A stretch of 64,000 nucleotides of DNA from Phocoenobacter atlanticus (GCF_030764225.1 NZ_JASAXH010000014.1), one strand, 5' to 3'; counted from the first letter of the stretch, positions 33,142 through 41,952 are shown. A program made the numbers and translations. Notes: generated by a model not told the origin, from the letters alone.

Positions 33142-35250
33142 ATGGCTCGTACAACCCCGATTGAAAGATATCGTAATATCGGTATTAGTGCTCACATTGA
33201 TGCTGGTAAAACAACAACAACTGAGCGTATCTTATTCTATACAGGTCTTAGTCATAAAATCGGAGAGGTGCACGATGGTGCAGCTACGATGGACTGGATG
33301 GAACAAGAACAAGAGCGTGGAATCACAATCACATCAGCAGCGACAACAACCTTCTGGCAAGGTATGTCTCAACAATACGATCAACACCGTATTAACATCA
33401 TCGATACTCCTGGACACGTTGACTTTACTATCGAAGTAGAACGTTCAATGCGTGTTCTTGATGGTGCGGTAATGGTTTACTGTGCAGTTGGTGGTGTTCA
33501 ACCACAATCAGAAACAGTATGGCGTCAAGCAAACAAATATAAGGTACCTCGTATTGCATTTGTAAATAAAATGGATAGAACGGGTGCTAACTTCCTACGT
33601 GTTGTTGAACAAATTAAAACACGTTTAGGTGGTGAAGCGATAACTCTTCAACTTCCTATCGGTGCTGAAGAAAACTTCAAAGGTGTGGTTGATTTAGTTA
33701 AAATGAAAGCAATCAACTGGAATGAAGAAGATATGGGTATGACATTTACCTATGATGATATTCCAGCAGATATGTTTGAAGCTTGTGAAGAGTGGCGTGG
33801 TAAATTAGTTGAAGCTGCTGCAGAATCATCTGATGAGTTAATGGATAAATACTTTGGTGGTGAAGAGTTAACTGAAGAAGAAATCAAAGCTGGTTTACGT
33901 AAACGTGTTCTTGCAAATGAGATTATTCTTGTAACTTGTGGTTCAGCATTCAAAAATAAAGGTGTTCAAGCAATGCTTGATGCAGTTATTGATTATTTAC
34001 CAGCTCCAACCGAAGTTCCAGCAATTAAAGGTATTAACCTTGATGAAACAGAAGGTGAGCGTAATGCAGATGATAACGAACCTTTTGCTGCATTAGCATT
34101 CAAAATTGCAACAGACCCATTCGTAGGTAACTTAACTTTCTTCCGTGTATATTCTGGTGTGGTTAACTCTGGTGATACAGTAATGAACTCTGTACGTCAA
34201 AAACGTGAGCGTTTTGGTCGTATCGTACAGATGCATTCAAACAAGCGTGAAGAAATCAAAGAAGTTCGTGCTGGCGATATCGCTGCAGCAATCGGCTTAA
34301 AAGATGTGACTACAGGTGACACGCTTTGTGATCTTAATAAACCAATTATTCTTGAGCGTATGGAATTCCCAGAACCAGTAATTTCTGTTGCTGTTGAACC
34401 AAAAACCAAAGCCGACCAAGAAAAAATGGGTCTAGCATTGGGTCGTTTAGCACAAGAAGATCCTTCGTTCCGAGTTCACACTGATGAAGAGTCTGGTGAA
34501 ACCATCATTTCAGGTATGGGTGAATTACACTTAGATATCATCGTTGACCGTATGCGTCGTGAATTTAAAGTTGAAGCGAACGTTGGTAAACCACAAGTAT
34601 CTTACCGTGAAACAATCCGTACACGAGTTAATGATGTTGAAGGTAAACACGCAAAACAATCTGGTGGTCGTGGTCAATATGGTCACGTAGTGATCGACTT
34701 ATATCCATTAGAAGCAGTGGAAGATGGTCCAGGTTACGAGTTTATCAATGAAATCAAAGGTGGGGTAATTCCAAGTGAATATATTCCTGCAGTTGATAAA
34801 GGTATCCAAGAACAGCTTAAATCTGGTCCATTAGCGGGTTACCCAGTAGTTGATATCGGTGTTCGTTTACACTTCGGTTCATACCATGATGTGGATTCAT
34901 CTGAATTAGCATTTAAATTAGCTGCATCATTAGCATTTAAATCAGCATTTGGTAAAGCAGAGCCTATACTACTTGAACCATTAATGAAAGTTGAAGTAGA
35001 AACTCCAGAAGAGTATATGGGTGATGTAATTGGTGACTTAAACCGTCGTCGTGGTTTAGTTGAAGGTATGGATGATACTGGTCTTGGTAAAACAGTTCGT
35101 GCACAAGTTCCATTATCTGAAATGTTCGGATATGCAACGGATCTTCGTTCACAAACACAAGGTCGTGCATCATACTCAATGGAACCATTGAAATACGCAG
35201 AAGCACCAAGAAATATTGCAGAAGCAATTATTGAAGCTCGTAAGAAGTAA
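33142..35250 (+). CDS. fusA: Elongation factor G
   Basis: EF-G is the GTPase that drives ribosomal translocation. The protein is 702 aa (E. coli 704). G1 is AHIDAGKTTTTERIL, G3 is DTPGHVDFT, and G4 is NKMD. The domain IV tip region VNDVEGKHAKQSGGRGQYGH is intact. The start ATG follows AGGAAATAGT. It is third in the str operon and lies 62 bp before tuf, with a strong hairpin between. Confidence 0.98.
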   Translation: MARTTPIERYRNIGISAHIDAGKTTTTERILFYTGLSHKIGEVHDGAATMDWMEQEQERGITITSAATTTFWQGMSQQYDQHRINIIDTPGHVDFTIEVERSMRVLDGAVMVYCAVGGVQPQSETVWRQANKYKVPRIAFVNKMDRTGANFLRVVEQIKTRLGGEAITLQLPIGAEENFKGVVDLVKMKAINWNEEDMGMTFTYDDIPADMFEACEEWRGKLVEAAAESSDELMDKYFGGEELTEEEIKAGLRKRVLANEIILVTCGSAFKNKGVQAMLDAVIDYLPAPTEVPAIKGINLDETEGERNADDNEPFAALAFKIATDPFVGNLTFFRVYSGVVNSGDTVMNSVRQKRERFGRIVQMHSNKREEIKEVRAGDIAAAIGLKDVTTGDTLCDLNKPIILERMEFPEPVISVAVEPKTKADQEKMGLALGRLAQEDPSFRVHTDEESGETIISGMGELHLDIIVDRMRREFKVEANVGKPQVSYRETIRTRVNDVEGKHAKQSGGRGQYGHVVIDLYPLEAVEDGPGYEFINEIKGGVIPSEYIPAVDKGIQEQLKSGPLAGYPVVDIGVRLHFGSYHDVDSSELAFKLAASLAFKSAFGKAEPILLEPLMKVEVETPEEYMGDVIGDLNRRRGLVEGMDDTGLGKTVRAQVPLSEMFGYATDLRSQTQGRASYSMEPLKYAEAPRNIAEAIIEARKK

Positions 35251-35261
35251 TTTTATAAACC

Positions 35262-35298
35262 GATCTATAACACATCAAGTGTTATAGATCCTTTTTCT
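35262..35298 (+). terminator. hairpin with T-run between fusA and tuf
   Basis: GATCTATAACAC (35262-35273) and GTGTTATAGATC (35279-35290) form a perfect 12-bp stem with a 5-nt loop, followed by CTTTTTCT. This is a convincing terminator shape only 12 nt after the fusA stop. tuf must be read through it or from a promoter inside fusA. Confidence 0.75.
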
Positions 35299-35312
35299 AG
35301 GAAAATTGACAA

Positions 35313-36497
35313 ATGTCTAAACAAAAATTTGAACGTACTAAGCCACACGTAAATGTGGGTACAATCGGTCACGTTGACCACGGTAAAACAACGTTAACTG
35401 CTGCAATCACAACTGTTTTAGCTAAAAAAACAGGTGGTGAAGCGCGTGATTTCGCACAAATCGATAATGCGCCAGAAGAAAAAGCGCGTGGTATCACTAT
35501 CAATACTTCACACGTTGAGTATGATACAGAAACTCGTCACTATGCACACGTTGACTGTCCAGGACACGCGGACTATGTGAAAAATATGATCACTGGTGCT
35601 GCACAGATGGACGGAGCAATCTTAGTAGTTGCTGCAACTGATGGTCCAATGCCACAAACTCGTGAGCACATCCTTTTAGGTCGCCAAGTAGGTGTTCCAT
35701 ACATCATCGTATTCTTAAACAAATGTGATATGGTTGATGATGAAGAATTATTAGAATTAGTTGAAATGGAAGTACGTGAACTTCTTTCTGACTATGACTT
35801 CCCAGGTGATGATACACCAATCGTTCGTGGTTCAGCATTAAAAGCATTAGAAGGCGAAGCAGAATGGGAAGAAAAAATCCTTGAATTAGCAGACCATTTA
35901 GATAGCTACATTCCAGAGCCAGAACGTGCAATTGACCAACCATTCCTATTACCAATTGAAGATGTATTCTCAATTTCAGGTCGTGGTACAGTAGTAACTG
36001 GTCGTGTTGAGCGTGGTATCGTTCGTACTGGTGATGAAGTAGAAATCGTTGGTATCAAAGATACAACAAGAACAGTTGTAACGGGTGTTGAAATGTTCCG
36101 TAAATTACTAGACGAAGGTCGTGCTGGTGAGAACGTAGGTGCATTATTACGTGGTACAAAACGTGAAGAAATCGAACGTGGTCAAGTACTTGCTAAACCA
36201 GGTTCAATCACGCCACACACAGACTTCACATCAGAAGTTTATGTATTAAGTAAAGATGAAGGTGGACGTCACACTCCATTCTTTAAAGGTTACCGTCCAC
36301 AGTTCTACTTCCGCACAACTGACGTAACTGGTACTATCGAATTACCAGAAGGTGTAGAAATGGTAATGCCAGGTGATAACATTCAAATGGTAGTAAGCCT
36401 AATTCACCCAATCGCAATGGACGAAGGTTTACGCTTCGCTATCCGTGAAGGTGGACGTACAGTAGGTGCGGGTGTTGTTGCTAAAATTGTTAAATAA
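35313..36497 (+). CDS. tuf: Elongation factor Tu
   Basis: EF-Tu is the GTPase delivering aminoacyl-tRNA. The protein is 394 aa, as in E. coli and Haemophilus. G1 is GHVDHGKTTLTA, G3 is DCPGHADYVKNM, and G4 is NKCD. The C-terminus GGRTVGAGVVAKIVK keeps the Thr corresponding to E. coli Thr382. It is the last gene of the str operon; a second tuf may exist elsewhere. Confidence 0.98.
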   Translation: MSKQKFERTKPHVNVGTIGHVDHGKTTLTAAITTVLAKKTGGEARDFAQIDNAPEEKARGITINTSHVEYDTETRHYAHVDCPGHADYVKNMITGAAQMDGAILVVAATDGPMPQTREHILLGRQVGVPYIIVFLNKCDMVDDEELLELVEMEVRELLSDYDFPGDDTPIVRGSALKALEGEAEWEEKILELADHLDSYIPEPERAIDQPFLLPIEDVFSISGRGTVVTGRVERGIVRTGDEVEIVGIKDTTRTVVTGVEMFRKLLDEGRAGENVGALLRGTKREEIERGQVLAKPGSITPHTDFTSEVYVLSKDEGGRHTPFFKGYRPQFYFRTTDVTGTIELPEGVEMVMPGDNIQMVVSLIHPIAMDEGLRFAIREGGRTVGAGVVAKIVK

Positions 36498-36562
36498 TTA
36501 GATTTATTTAAGCACAATGCTAAAGGGTGTATCACAAGATATACCCTTAACAGAATATTAAG

Positions 36563-36597
36563 AAACCCATCTAGTTTTATAGATGGGTTTTCTTTTT
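36563..36597 (+). terminator. str operon terminator
   Basis: AAACCCATCTA (36563-36573) pairs perfectly with TAGATGGGTTT (36580-36590), followed by TCTTTTTT. A second stem, AAGGGTGTAT with ATATACCCTT (about 36523-36548), lies just before it. It separates tuf from the convergent TPR gene. Confidence 0.9.
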
Positions 36598-36621
36598 TAG
36601 TATTAGATTTATTCTTATGTT

Positions 36622-38010
36622 CTATTTTTTGTTTTTTAGCATTTCATAGTTGCTTTCTATAATATCAATATCAGGGTGACCCTTAGGAAATATTTTGTGC
36701 AAGATATTTAAAGCCTTTTTGTACAAAGGCTCTGCTTTAGCATACTCGCCTTGTTTTTTATATAAAAGTGCAAGATTATTTAATGTGGTTGCCACAGAAG
36801 GATGATTTTCCCCCAAAGCCTTTTCTTTTATTGCTAAAGACCTTTTGTACAAAGGCTCTGCTTTAGCATACTCGCCTTGTGCTTTATATAAAAGTGCGAG
36901 ATTATTTAATGTGGTTGCCACATCAGGATGATTTTCACCCAAAGCCTTTTCTCTGATTACCAAAACCCTGTTGTACAAAGGCTCCGCTTTAGCATACTCG
37001 CCTTGTGCGTAATATAGTGCTGCGAGATTATTTAATGTGGTTGCCACATCAGGATGATTTTCACCCAAAGCCTTTTCTCTGATTACCAAAGCCCTGTTGT
37101 ATAAAGGCTCAGCTTTATCATACTTGCCTTGTTCATAAAAGACCCCAGCCAGTCCGCCTTGAGCATTTGCATAATCAAGGCTATTGGTATCGTGTTGAGT
37201 AAGTTCAATCAGTTTTTCAAACCATTGTTTTGCTTGGTCAAAATCACCTACTTTTGTTGCCATTTGTGCTGCTTTAAGTAAATAATCAGGGTTGTTTTCA
37301 TCAAGTATTACCGCTTTAGTAAATGCTTTCATTGCTTTGCGGTAATCCACACGGTTTTCTGCTAATCTACCGCTTTCATAAGCTGCTGGGGCGATTTCTT
37401 TAGCTCCTGATTCAACAATTTCATCAAGGTCTTTTTCTGTTTTCCGAGTATCAGGATTATTACGTAGCTCTTTTAAAACTTGAGCTATTTCTGCTTTAGG
37501 TTGTTTTGATTGTAAAGTAAGAAGGTTTTTTTCGATTTCTTGTTTTAATTGTATTGTTTGTTTGTATGTGGCGGCTGTTGTATTTTTTAGTTCTTTTAAT
37601 TCGTTGTTTATGCGATAATTTTCTTTCTCTAATCTAGTCGCTTTTTCTTTTAATAGTGTTATCAGCAGGTTGTCCTTGATAGCCCCACTTTGGAGTTTTG
37701 TATTGATTTCTTGTAATTCTTTTACTGTGTTCTCTTTTTCTAATAAAACTTGGTCAATTCGTTTTTTTCGTATTTCATATACTTGTTCTTCTGTGAAGTT
37801 ATAATTATTAGTAATCTCTTGATGAATTTGGACATTGTTTCCTCCTGTGACATTAGTTATGTTTCCCCCTTCTGCTACCTGACTTCCTTCTTTTTCTGAT
37901 GTTGGGGGATTAAATATAAGAGTTAATATAAAAACAATAACAGCAGTACCTAAACCACTGAGTAATTTATGTTTTGATAATAATGTTTTGAATTTCTGCC
38001 ACTGTTTCAT
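36622..38010 (-). CDS. Membrane-anchored TPR (kinesin-light-chain-type) protein
   Basis: The 462-aa protein belongs to no recognised pathway. In order: a basic N-terminus, one membrane helix (about 18-34, LSGLGTAVIVFILTLIF), a low-complexity Gly/Asn segment (GGNITNVTGGNNVQIHQ, then NNYNF), a long predicted coiled coil (about 73-165), and TPR repeats to the C-terminus. The last four TPRs are 42-residue kinesin-light-chain-type units with the repeated ALGENHPDVATTLNNLA. The basic N-terminus suggests a signal anchor with the TPRs in the periplasm. The ATG at 38010 is chosen for its GGAGGA site; the longer frame lacks one. A Gly/Asn segment before a coiled coil is common in TPR/STAND signalling proteins. 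It is convergent with tuf and stands alone. Confidence 0.75.
   Translation of the reverse strand: MKQWQKFKTLLSKHKLLSGLGTAVIVFILTLIFNPPTSEKEGSQVAEGGNITNVTGGNNVQIHQEITNNYNFTEEQVYEIRKKRIDQVLLEKENTVKELQEINTKLQSGAIKDNLLITLLKEKATRLEKENYRINNELKELKNTTAATYKQTIQLKQEIEKNLLTLQSKQPKAEIAQVLKELRNNPDTRKTEKDLDEIVESGAKEIAPAAYESGRLAENRVDYRKAMKAFTKAVILDENNPDYLLKAAQMATKVGDFDQAKQWFEKLIELTQHDTNSLDYANAQGGLAGVFYEQGKYDKAEPLYNRALVIREKALGENHPDVATTLNNLAALYYAQGEYAKAEPLYNRVLVIREKALGENHPDVATTLNNLALLYKAQGEYAKAEPLYKRSLAIKEKALGENHPSVATTLNNLALLYKKQGEYAKAEPLYKKALNILHKIFPKGHPDIDIIESNYEMLKNKK
36721..37224 (-). repeat. four tandem 126-bp repeats inside the TPR gene
   Basis: Units begin at 36721, 36847, 36973 and 37099, exactly 126 bp apart, each starting GTACAAAGGC or a close variant. 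The period equals one 42-aa TPR. High nucleotide identity between units implies recent duplication or gene conversion and possible copy-number variation. Confidence 0.9.
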
Positions 38011-38327
38011 TATGCAATCCTCCATTAAAAGTTTGTATAAGTTCATTAATATTCTCTTTATTATAATAGGCGATTTATTTTTCTATTGCAAATTAAGGCT
38101 AAGGTATTGAAAATAGAAAACAGGGTAAATGTAAAATTTTGGTTTTTATCTAACGTGGAGGAGTAGCATTCTATATTTCTATAAATAAAATTATAAATCA
38201 ATATGTTATAGACATCAAAAGGAGATAATCATATCTTCAATTAAGCGGTACGATCTTGATATAAATTTGCAAAAAACTCCTATTTTCTTTAACCTTAACG
38301 TTATCTTATTATTCAACAGAGGCGGTT
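38011..38327. other. intergenic region between the TPR gene and the DUF1287 gene
   Basis: This is 317 bp between divergent genes. A TATAAT box on the minus strand near 38060 could serve the TPR gene, without a good -35 partner. An orphan AAAGGAGAT ribosome-site-like sequence at 38218-38226 is followed by no ORF. An uptake-type element occupies 38241-38274. Nothing else is recognised. Confidence 0.5.
38241..38274 (+). repeat. extended uptake-signal element
   Basis: AAGCGGTACGATCTTG then AT-rich bases then AAATTTGCAAAAA. It has the same 30-34 bp layout as copies at 38885-38915 (reverse), 40378-40410, 43351-43380, 43926-43958, 58856-58911 and others. Confidence 0.6.
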
Positions 38328-38885
38328 ATGCGATTTATTCTTCTTTTATTATTTTCTTTTTTTAGTACTCAATTATTGGCTTTGTCTGGTGAGCAACTGG
38401 TTAAAGATGCTCGATCTCAAATTGGAAAAACACTGTTTTATGATCCTGCTTACACCAAACTCACATATCCAATGGGAGATGTGCCTATGATAAAAGGGGT
38501 GTGTACGGATGTGGTAATTCGAGCATTAAGAAAACAAGGTATGGATTTACAAAAACTTATTCACGAAGATATGCAACAGCATTTTAATCAATATCCTAAA
38601 AAATGGGGATTAAAAAAGACGGATAAAAATATCGATCACCGCCGAGTCCCTAATATAGCGACCTACTTTAAACGAAGAGGCTATGAAATTAAAACCGATA
38701 AGTTTCAAAGTGGTGATATTGTGACTTGGGATTTAGGGCGAGGTATTACGCATATTGGGATTATTTCAGATAAAAAATCAGGTAATGTTCCTTTAGTTAT
38801 TCATAATATTGGTTATGGCACTCAAGAAAATAATATACTCTATGATTTTAAAATTACAGGTATTTTTCGAATTCCGAGTAAATAA
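38328..38885 (+). CDS. DUF1287 family exported protein
   Basis: This 185-aa protein is of unknown function. It has an N-terminal signal peptide (RFILLLLFSFFSTQLLALS) and the DUF1287 domain. Conserved features are GKTLFYDPAY, a Cys/Asp pair in GVCTDVVIRALRKQG, HRRVPNIATYF, and a His in GRGITHIGIIS followed by VIHNIG. The Cys-His arrangement recalls NlpC/P60-like amidases, so a role in the periplasm or cell wall is possible. The ATG follows GAGGCGGTT. It lies 48 bp before tldD, with a reverse uptake-type element in the gap. Confidence 0.85.
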   Translation: MRFILLLLFSFFSTQLLALSGEQLVKDARSQIGKTLFYDPAYTKLTYPMGDVPMIKGVCTDVVIRALRKQGMDLQKLIHEDMQQHFNQYPKKWGLKKTDKNIDHRRVPNIATYFKRRGYEIKTDKFQSGDIVTWDLGRGITHIGIISDKKSGNVPLVIHNIGYGTQENNILYDFKITGIFRIPSK

Positions 38886-38933
38886 ATTGCAAAAATCTGT
38901 TAAAATCATACCGCTTAATAATAAGGAATAAAA

Positions 38934-40379
38934 ATGTTAAATACCGTATCTCAACGTTTACTTGCTCCAAGTGGGTTAGAATTATCAAAATTACATAATA
39001 TCTTAGATATGTTCTCAACGCGTCAAATTGATTATGGGGATCTCTTTTTCCAGCTGAGTATGGATGAAAACTGGTCGTTAGAAGATAGTATTATTAAAGA
39101 AGGAGGATTTTATATTGATCGAGGCGTGGGTGTGCGAGCTGTTGCAGGGGAAAAAACAGGTTTTGCTTATACCGATCAGATCAATTTTAATCAGTTAGAA
39201 CAATGTGCCAATGCCGCAAGAAGTATTACCAATGAAAGTGGACATTTAAATATTCAATCGTTTAAACAAACCAATGCGATTATTCGTTATCCTTCAATTA
39301 ATCCTCTTGAAACAATGAGCCGTGAGAAAAAAGTTGAGTTATTGCATTTAGTTGATAAAACCGCACGAGCTGAAGATCCTCGAGTTATTCAAGTGAATGC
39401 AGGGCTTTCTGCATTATATGAAGAAATGTTAATTACAGCCACAGATGGCACAGTTGCCGCTGATATTCGCCCTTTAGTTCGTTTATCTATTTCTGTTCTA
39501 GTTGAACAAAATGGTAAACGAGAAAGAGGTGGCACGGGTGCAGGTGGACGATTCTCACTCAATTATTTTTTAGAACCCAATTCACAAGGTGAAGTAAGAG
39601 CCATTTATATGGCAAAAGAAGCTGTTCGCCAAGCATTAGTAAACTTAAATGCGATTACAGCACCTGCTGGTGTTATGCCAATTATTTTAGGGGCAGGTTG
39701 GCCAGGTATTTTATTACACGAGGCAGTGGGTCACGGTTTAGAAGGTGATTTCAACCGCAAAAAATCCTCGCTTTTCACGGGTAAAATTGGACAAATGGTG
39801 ACTTCACCTCTTTGTACTATTGTGGATGATGGCACTATCGCAGATAAACGAGGCTCATTAACTGTTGATGATGAAGGCGTTCCTTCACAACGTAATGTGT
39901 TAATTGAAAAAGGCATTTTAAAAGGCTATATGCAAGATAAACTCAATGCTCGTTTAATGGGTGTTGATCCAACAGGTAATGGACGACGTGAGTCTTATGC
40001 ACACTTACCTATGCCACGAATGACGAACACCTATTTAACGGAAGGAAATAGTAGCTTTGATGAGATGATTGCCTCTGTAGATAAAGGGTTATACGCCCCT
40101 CATTTTAGTGGTGGTCAAGTTGATATAACATCAGGAAAATTTGTATTTTCTACTTCTGAAGCTTATTTAATTGAAAAGGGCAAAATAACTAAACCAGTAA
40201 CTGGGGCAACGTTAATTGGCAGTGGTATTGAAGCAATGCAACAAGTTTCAATGGTTGGTAAAACGATGGAATTAGATCAAGGTGTTGGAACTTGTGGAAA
40301 AGAAGGACAAAGTGTTCCTGTTGGCGTGGGGCAACCAACGGTTAAATTAGATAAAATTACTGTTGGAGGGCGTGGATAG
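38934..40379 (+). CDS. tldD: Metalloprotease TldD
   Basis: TldD, with TldE/PmbA, forms a zinc protease that processes ribosomally made peptides and degrades the CcdA antitoxin in E. coli. The protein is 481 aa, the same length as E. coli TldD. The metal motif is LLHEAVGHGLEGD. Flanking conserved patches are RGGTGAGGRFSLNYF and RESYAHLPMPRMTN. AAGGAATAAAA precedes the ATG. The stop codon TAG merges into an uptake-type element (40378 on). The partner tldE is not in the window. Confidence 0.95.
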   Translation: MLNTVSQRLLAPSGLELSKLHNILDMFSTRQIDYGDLFFQLSMDENWSLEDSIIKEGGFYIDRGVGVRAVAGEKTGFAYTDQINFNQLEQCANAARSITNESGHLNIQSFKQTNAIIRYPSINPLETMSREKKVELLHLVDKTARAEDPRVIQVNAGLSALYEEMLITATDGTVAADIRPLVRLSISVLVEQNGKRERGGTGAGGRFSLNYFLEPNSQGEVRAIYMAKEAVRQALVNLNAITAPAGVMPIILGAGWPGILLHEAVGHGLEGDFNRKKSSLFTGKIGQMVTSPLCTIVDDGTIADKRGSLTVDDEGVPSQRNVLIEKGILKGYMQDKLNARLMGVDPTGNGRRESYAHLPMPRMTNTYLTEGNSSFDEMIASVDKGLYAPHFSGGQVDITSGKFVFSTSEAYLIEKGKITKPVTGATLIGSGIEAMQQVSMVGKTMELDQGVGTCGKEGQSVPVGVGQPTVKLDKITVGGRG

Positions 40380-40425
40380 CGGTACGATCTTTGTGAAAAT
40401 TTGCAAAAATAATAGAGGTAAGTAG

Positions 40426-41409
40426 ATGCAAAGTGATTTACTGATTTATAAAGATGATAATGGCAATGTTGCAATAGATGTGCGTTTAGAAGATGAAACT
40501 GTTTGGCTATCACAAGCTCAAATGGCGGAATTGTTTGAAAAAGATGTTAGAACAATTAATGAACATATCAAAAATGTTTTTAATGAGCAAGAATTAGAGG
40601 AAATTGCAACTATCCGGAAATTCCGGATAGTTCGTCAAGAGGGTAGTAGGCAAATTAAAAGAGAGATAGAACATTATAATTTAGATATGATTATCTCAAT
40701 TGGTTATCGTGTGAAATCTAGGCAGGGTGTTGCATTTCGCCGCTGGGCAACCTCTCGATTAAAAGATTATTTGATTAAGGGTTATGCGATTAATCAACAG
40801 CGTTTACTACAAAATAGTCAAGAATTACAACAAGCCCTTGCACTTATTCAAAAAACAGCAAATTCATCTGAATTAACTGTAGAGAGTGGTAGAGGTTTGG
40901 TGGATATTGTTAGTCGTTATACGCAAACTTTTTTGTGGCTACAACAGTATGATGAAGGGTTATTGACTGAACCTAAAACACAACTAGGTGGGGAGTTGCC
41001 TAGTGTTGAACAGGCTCGTATAGGATTAAGTGAGTTAAAACAACAATTGATATCTCGAGGCGAAGCATCAGAATTATTTGGACGTGAGCGAGATGATGGG
41101 TTAAGTGCAATTTTAGGTAACCTTAGTCAAAGTGTTTTTGGCGAGCCTGCTTATCCAAGTATTGAAGAAAAAGCCGCTCATTTACTCTATTTTATCGTTA
41201 AGAATCACCCATTTTCAGATGGCAACAAGCGTAGTGGCGCATTTCTTTTTGTTGATTTTTTACATCGTAACAATAGACTATTTAATACTGATGGTAATGT
41301 TGTGATTAATGATACAGGATTAGCTGCACTAACCTTGCTGGTGGCTGAATCTGATCCAAAACAAAAAGAGACTTTGATTAAACTGATTATACATATGTTA
41401 AAAAAATAA
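40426..41409 (+). CDS. RhuM-family protein fused to a Fic/Doc domain
   Basis: The protein is 327 aa with two parts. The N-terminal RhuM/antirepressor-like part (about 1-130) contains TVWLSQAQMAELFEKDVRTI, REIEHYNLDMIISIGYRV and FRRWATSRLKDYLIKGYA. The C-terminal part is a Fic/Doc fold with the active-site loop H261-P-F-S-D-G-N-K-R269. The Lys at the position usually occupied by Gly (GNGR) resembles Doc (ANKR), which phosphorylates EF-Tu rather than AMPylating. Whether this protein is a toxin, self-inhibited or a regulator cannot be told from sequence. No separate antitoxin gene is adjacent. GAGGTAAGTAG precedes the ATG. It opens the accessory island after tldD. Confidence 0.85.
   Translation: MQSDLLIYKDDNGNVAIDVRLEDETVWLSQAQMAELFEKDVRTINEHIKNVFNEQELEEIATIRKFRIVRQEGSRQIKREIEHYNLDMIISIGYRVKSRQGVAFRRWATSRLKDYLIKGYAINQQRLLQNSQELQQALALIQKTANSSELTVESGRGLVDIVSRYTQTFLWLQQYDEGLLTEPKTQLGGELPSVEQARIGLSELKQQLISRGEASELFGRERDDGLSAILGNLSQSVFGEPAYPSIEEKAAHLLYFIVKNHPFSDGNKRSGAFLFVDFLHRNNRLFNTDGNVVINDTGLAALTLLVAESDPKQKETLIKLIIHMLKK
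40608..40632. repeat. 25-bp perfect palindrome inside the rhuM-fic gene
   Basis: AACTATCCGGAA (40608-40619), one central A, and TTCCGGATAGTT (40621-40632). It encodes the ATIRKFRIV segment of the RhuM domain. The length is striking for coding DNA. Confidence 0.8.
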
Positions 41410-41445
41410 ATTAAACAATGTTATAAAAAAGAAAGGATTAAACCA

Positions 41446-41931
41446 GTGAAAACAAATTTCGATGAAATTTTACAAAAAATAGAAGAAACACAGTTTTTTA
41501 GTCGTGCTGGTATTAATGAATTTTTAGGAGAAAATATTATTTTAATAAAAAGCTTAGAAGATGCTTTTATAAATAATTATACTACTGATTTTCAAGGACT
41601 TTTTAATAAAATGGAATACCTTCCTTCAAGTTTGAAAGTGATAGAGGATCCTTTTTATAAAGATATCTATACCCCCAAAGCACTTGTAAAGCAAAAGGTA
41701 CAAATAAGTAAAATGATTTTCCAAAAAATAGCAAAATTAGATGAAAATTTGTTTAACGTAAAGCAGCATAATTTTCATCAATGCTTCAAATACTCAGCAA
41801 GTTGTGCTTTCAGCGGATACTTTCTTGAAAATTATTTGCAGTTGGGTAATCAATGGAAAAGGGTGGTAGATATTTATCATAAAGGACACTATCCCTTTGG
41901 TTTTTATAAAGAGACATTATTTGTGGTTTAG
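41446..41931 (+). CDS. Unknown protein in the immunity-like island
   Basis: This 161-aa protein has no confident family. It starts with GTG after AAAGGATTAAACCA. Features: no signal peptide or membrane helix, aromatic-rich C-terminal half (NFHQCFKYSASCAFSGYF, then GHYPFGFYKETLFVV), charged N-terminal helix region. Size, composition and neighbours (a SUKH-like gene 21 bp on, then Imm22-like) suggest an immunity protein of a polymorphic-toxin system, but this is inference from context. Confidence 0.6.
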   Translation: MKTNFDEILQKIEETQFFSRAGINEFLGENIILIKSLEDAFINNYTTDFQGLFNKMEYLPSSLKVIEDPFYKDIYTPKALVKQKVQISKMIFQKIAKLDENLFNVKQHNFHQCFKYSASCAFSGYFLENYLQLGNQWKRVVDIYHKGHYPFGFYKETLFVV

Positions 41932-41952
41932 GTACGAAAGGGATAATTTAAA

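Noticed and set aside
36721..37224. Regularly spaced repeats that could suggest a CRISPR array
   Set aside because: The 126-bp period is in frame inside an ORF and equals one 42-residue TPR; there are no unique spacers.
38150..38180. Possible repeat shared with 30455-30478 (AGCATTCTA)
   Set aside because: Only about nine bases match after reverse complementing; too short to call a repeat.
40426..41409. Functional link between the Fic domain and the nearby tuf gene
   Set aside because: tuf is a fixed member of the str operon 4 kb away; proximity is probably coincidence. EF-Tu as a target remains only an analogy with Doc.
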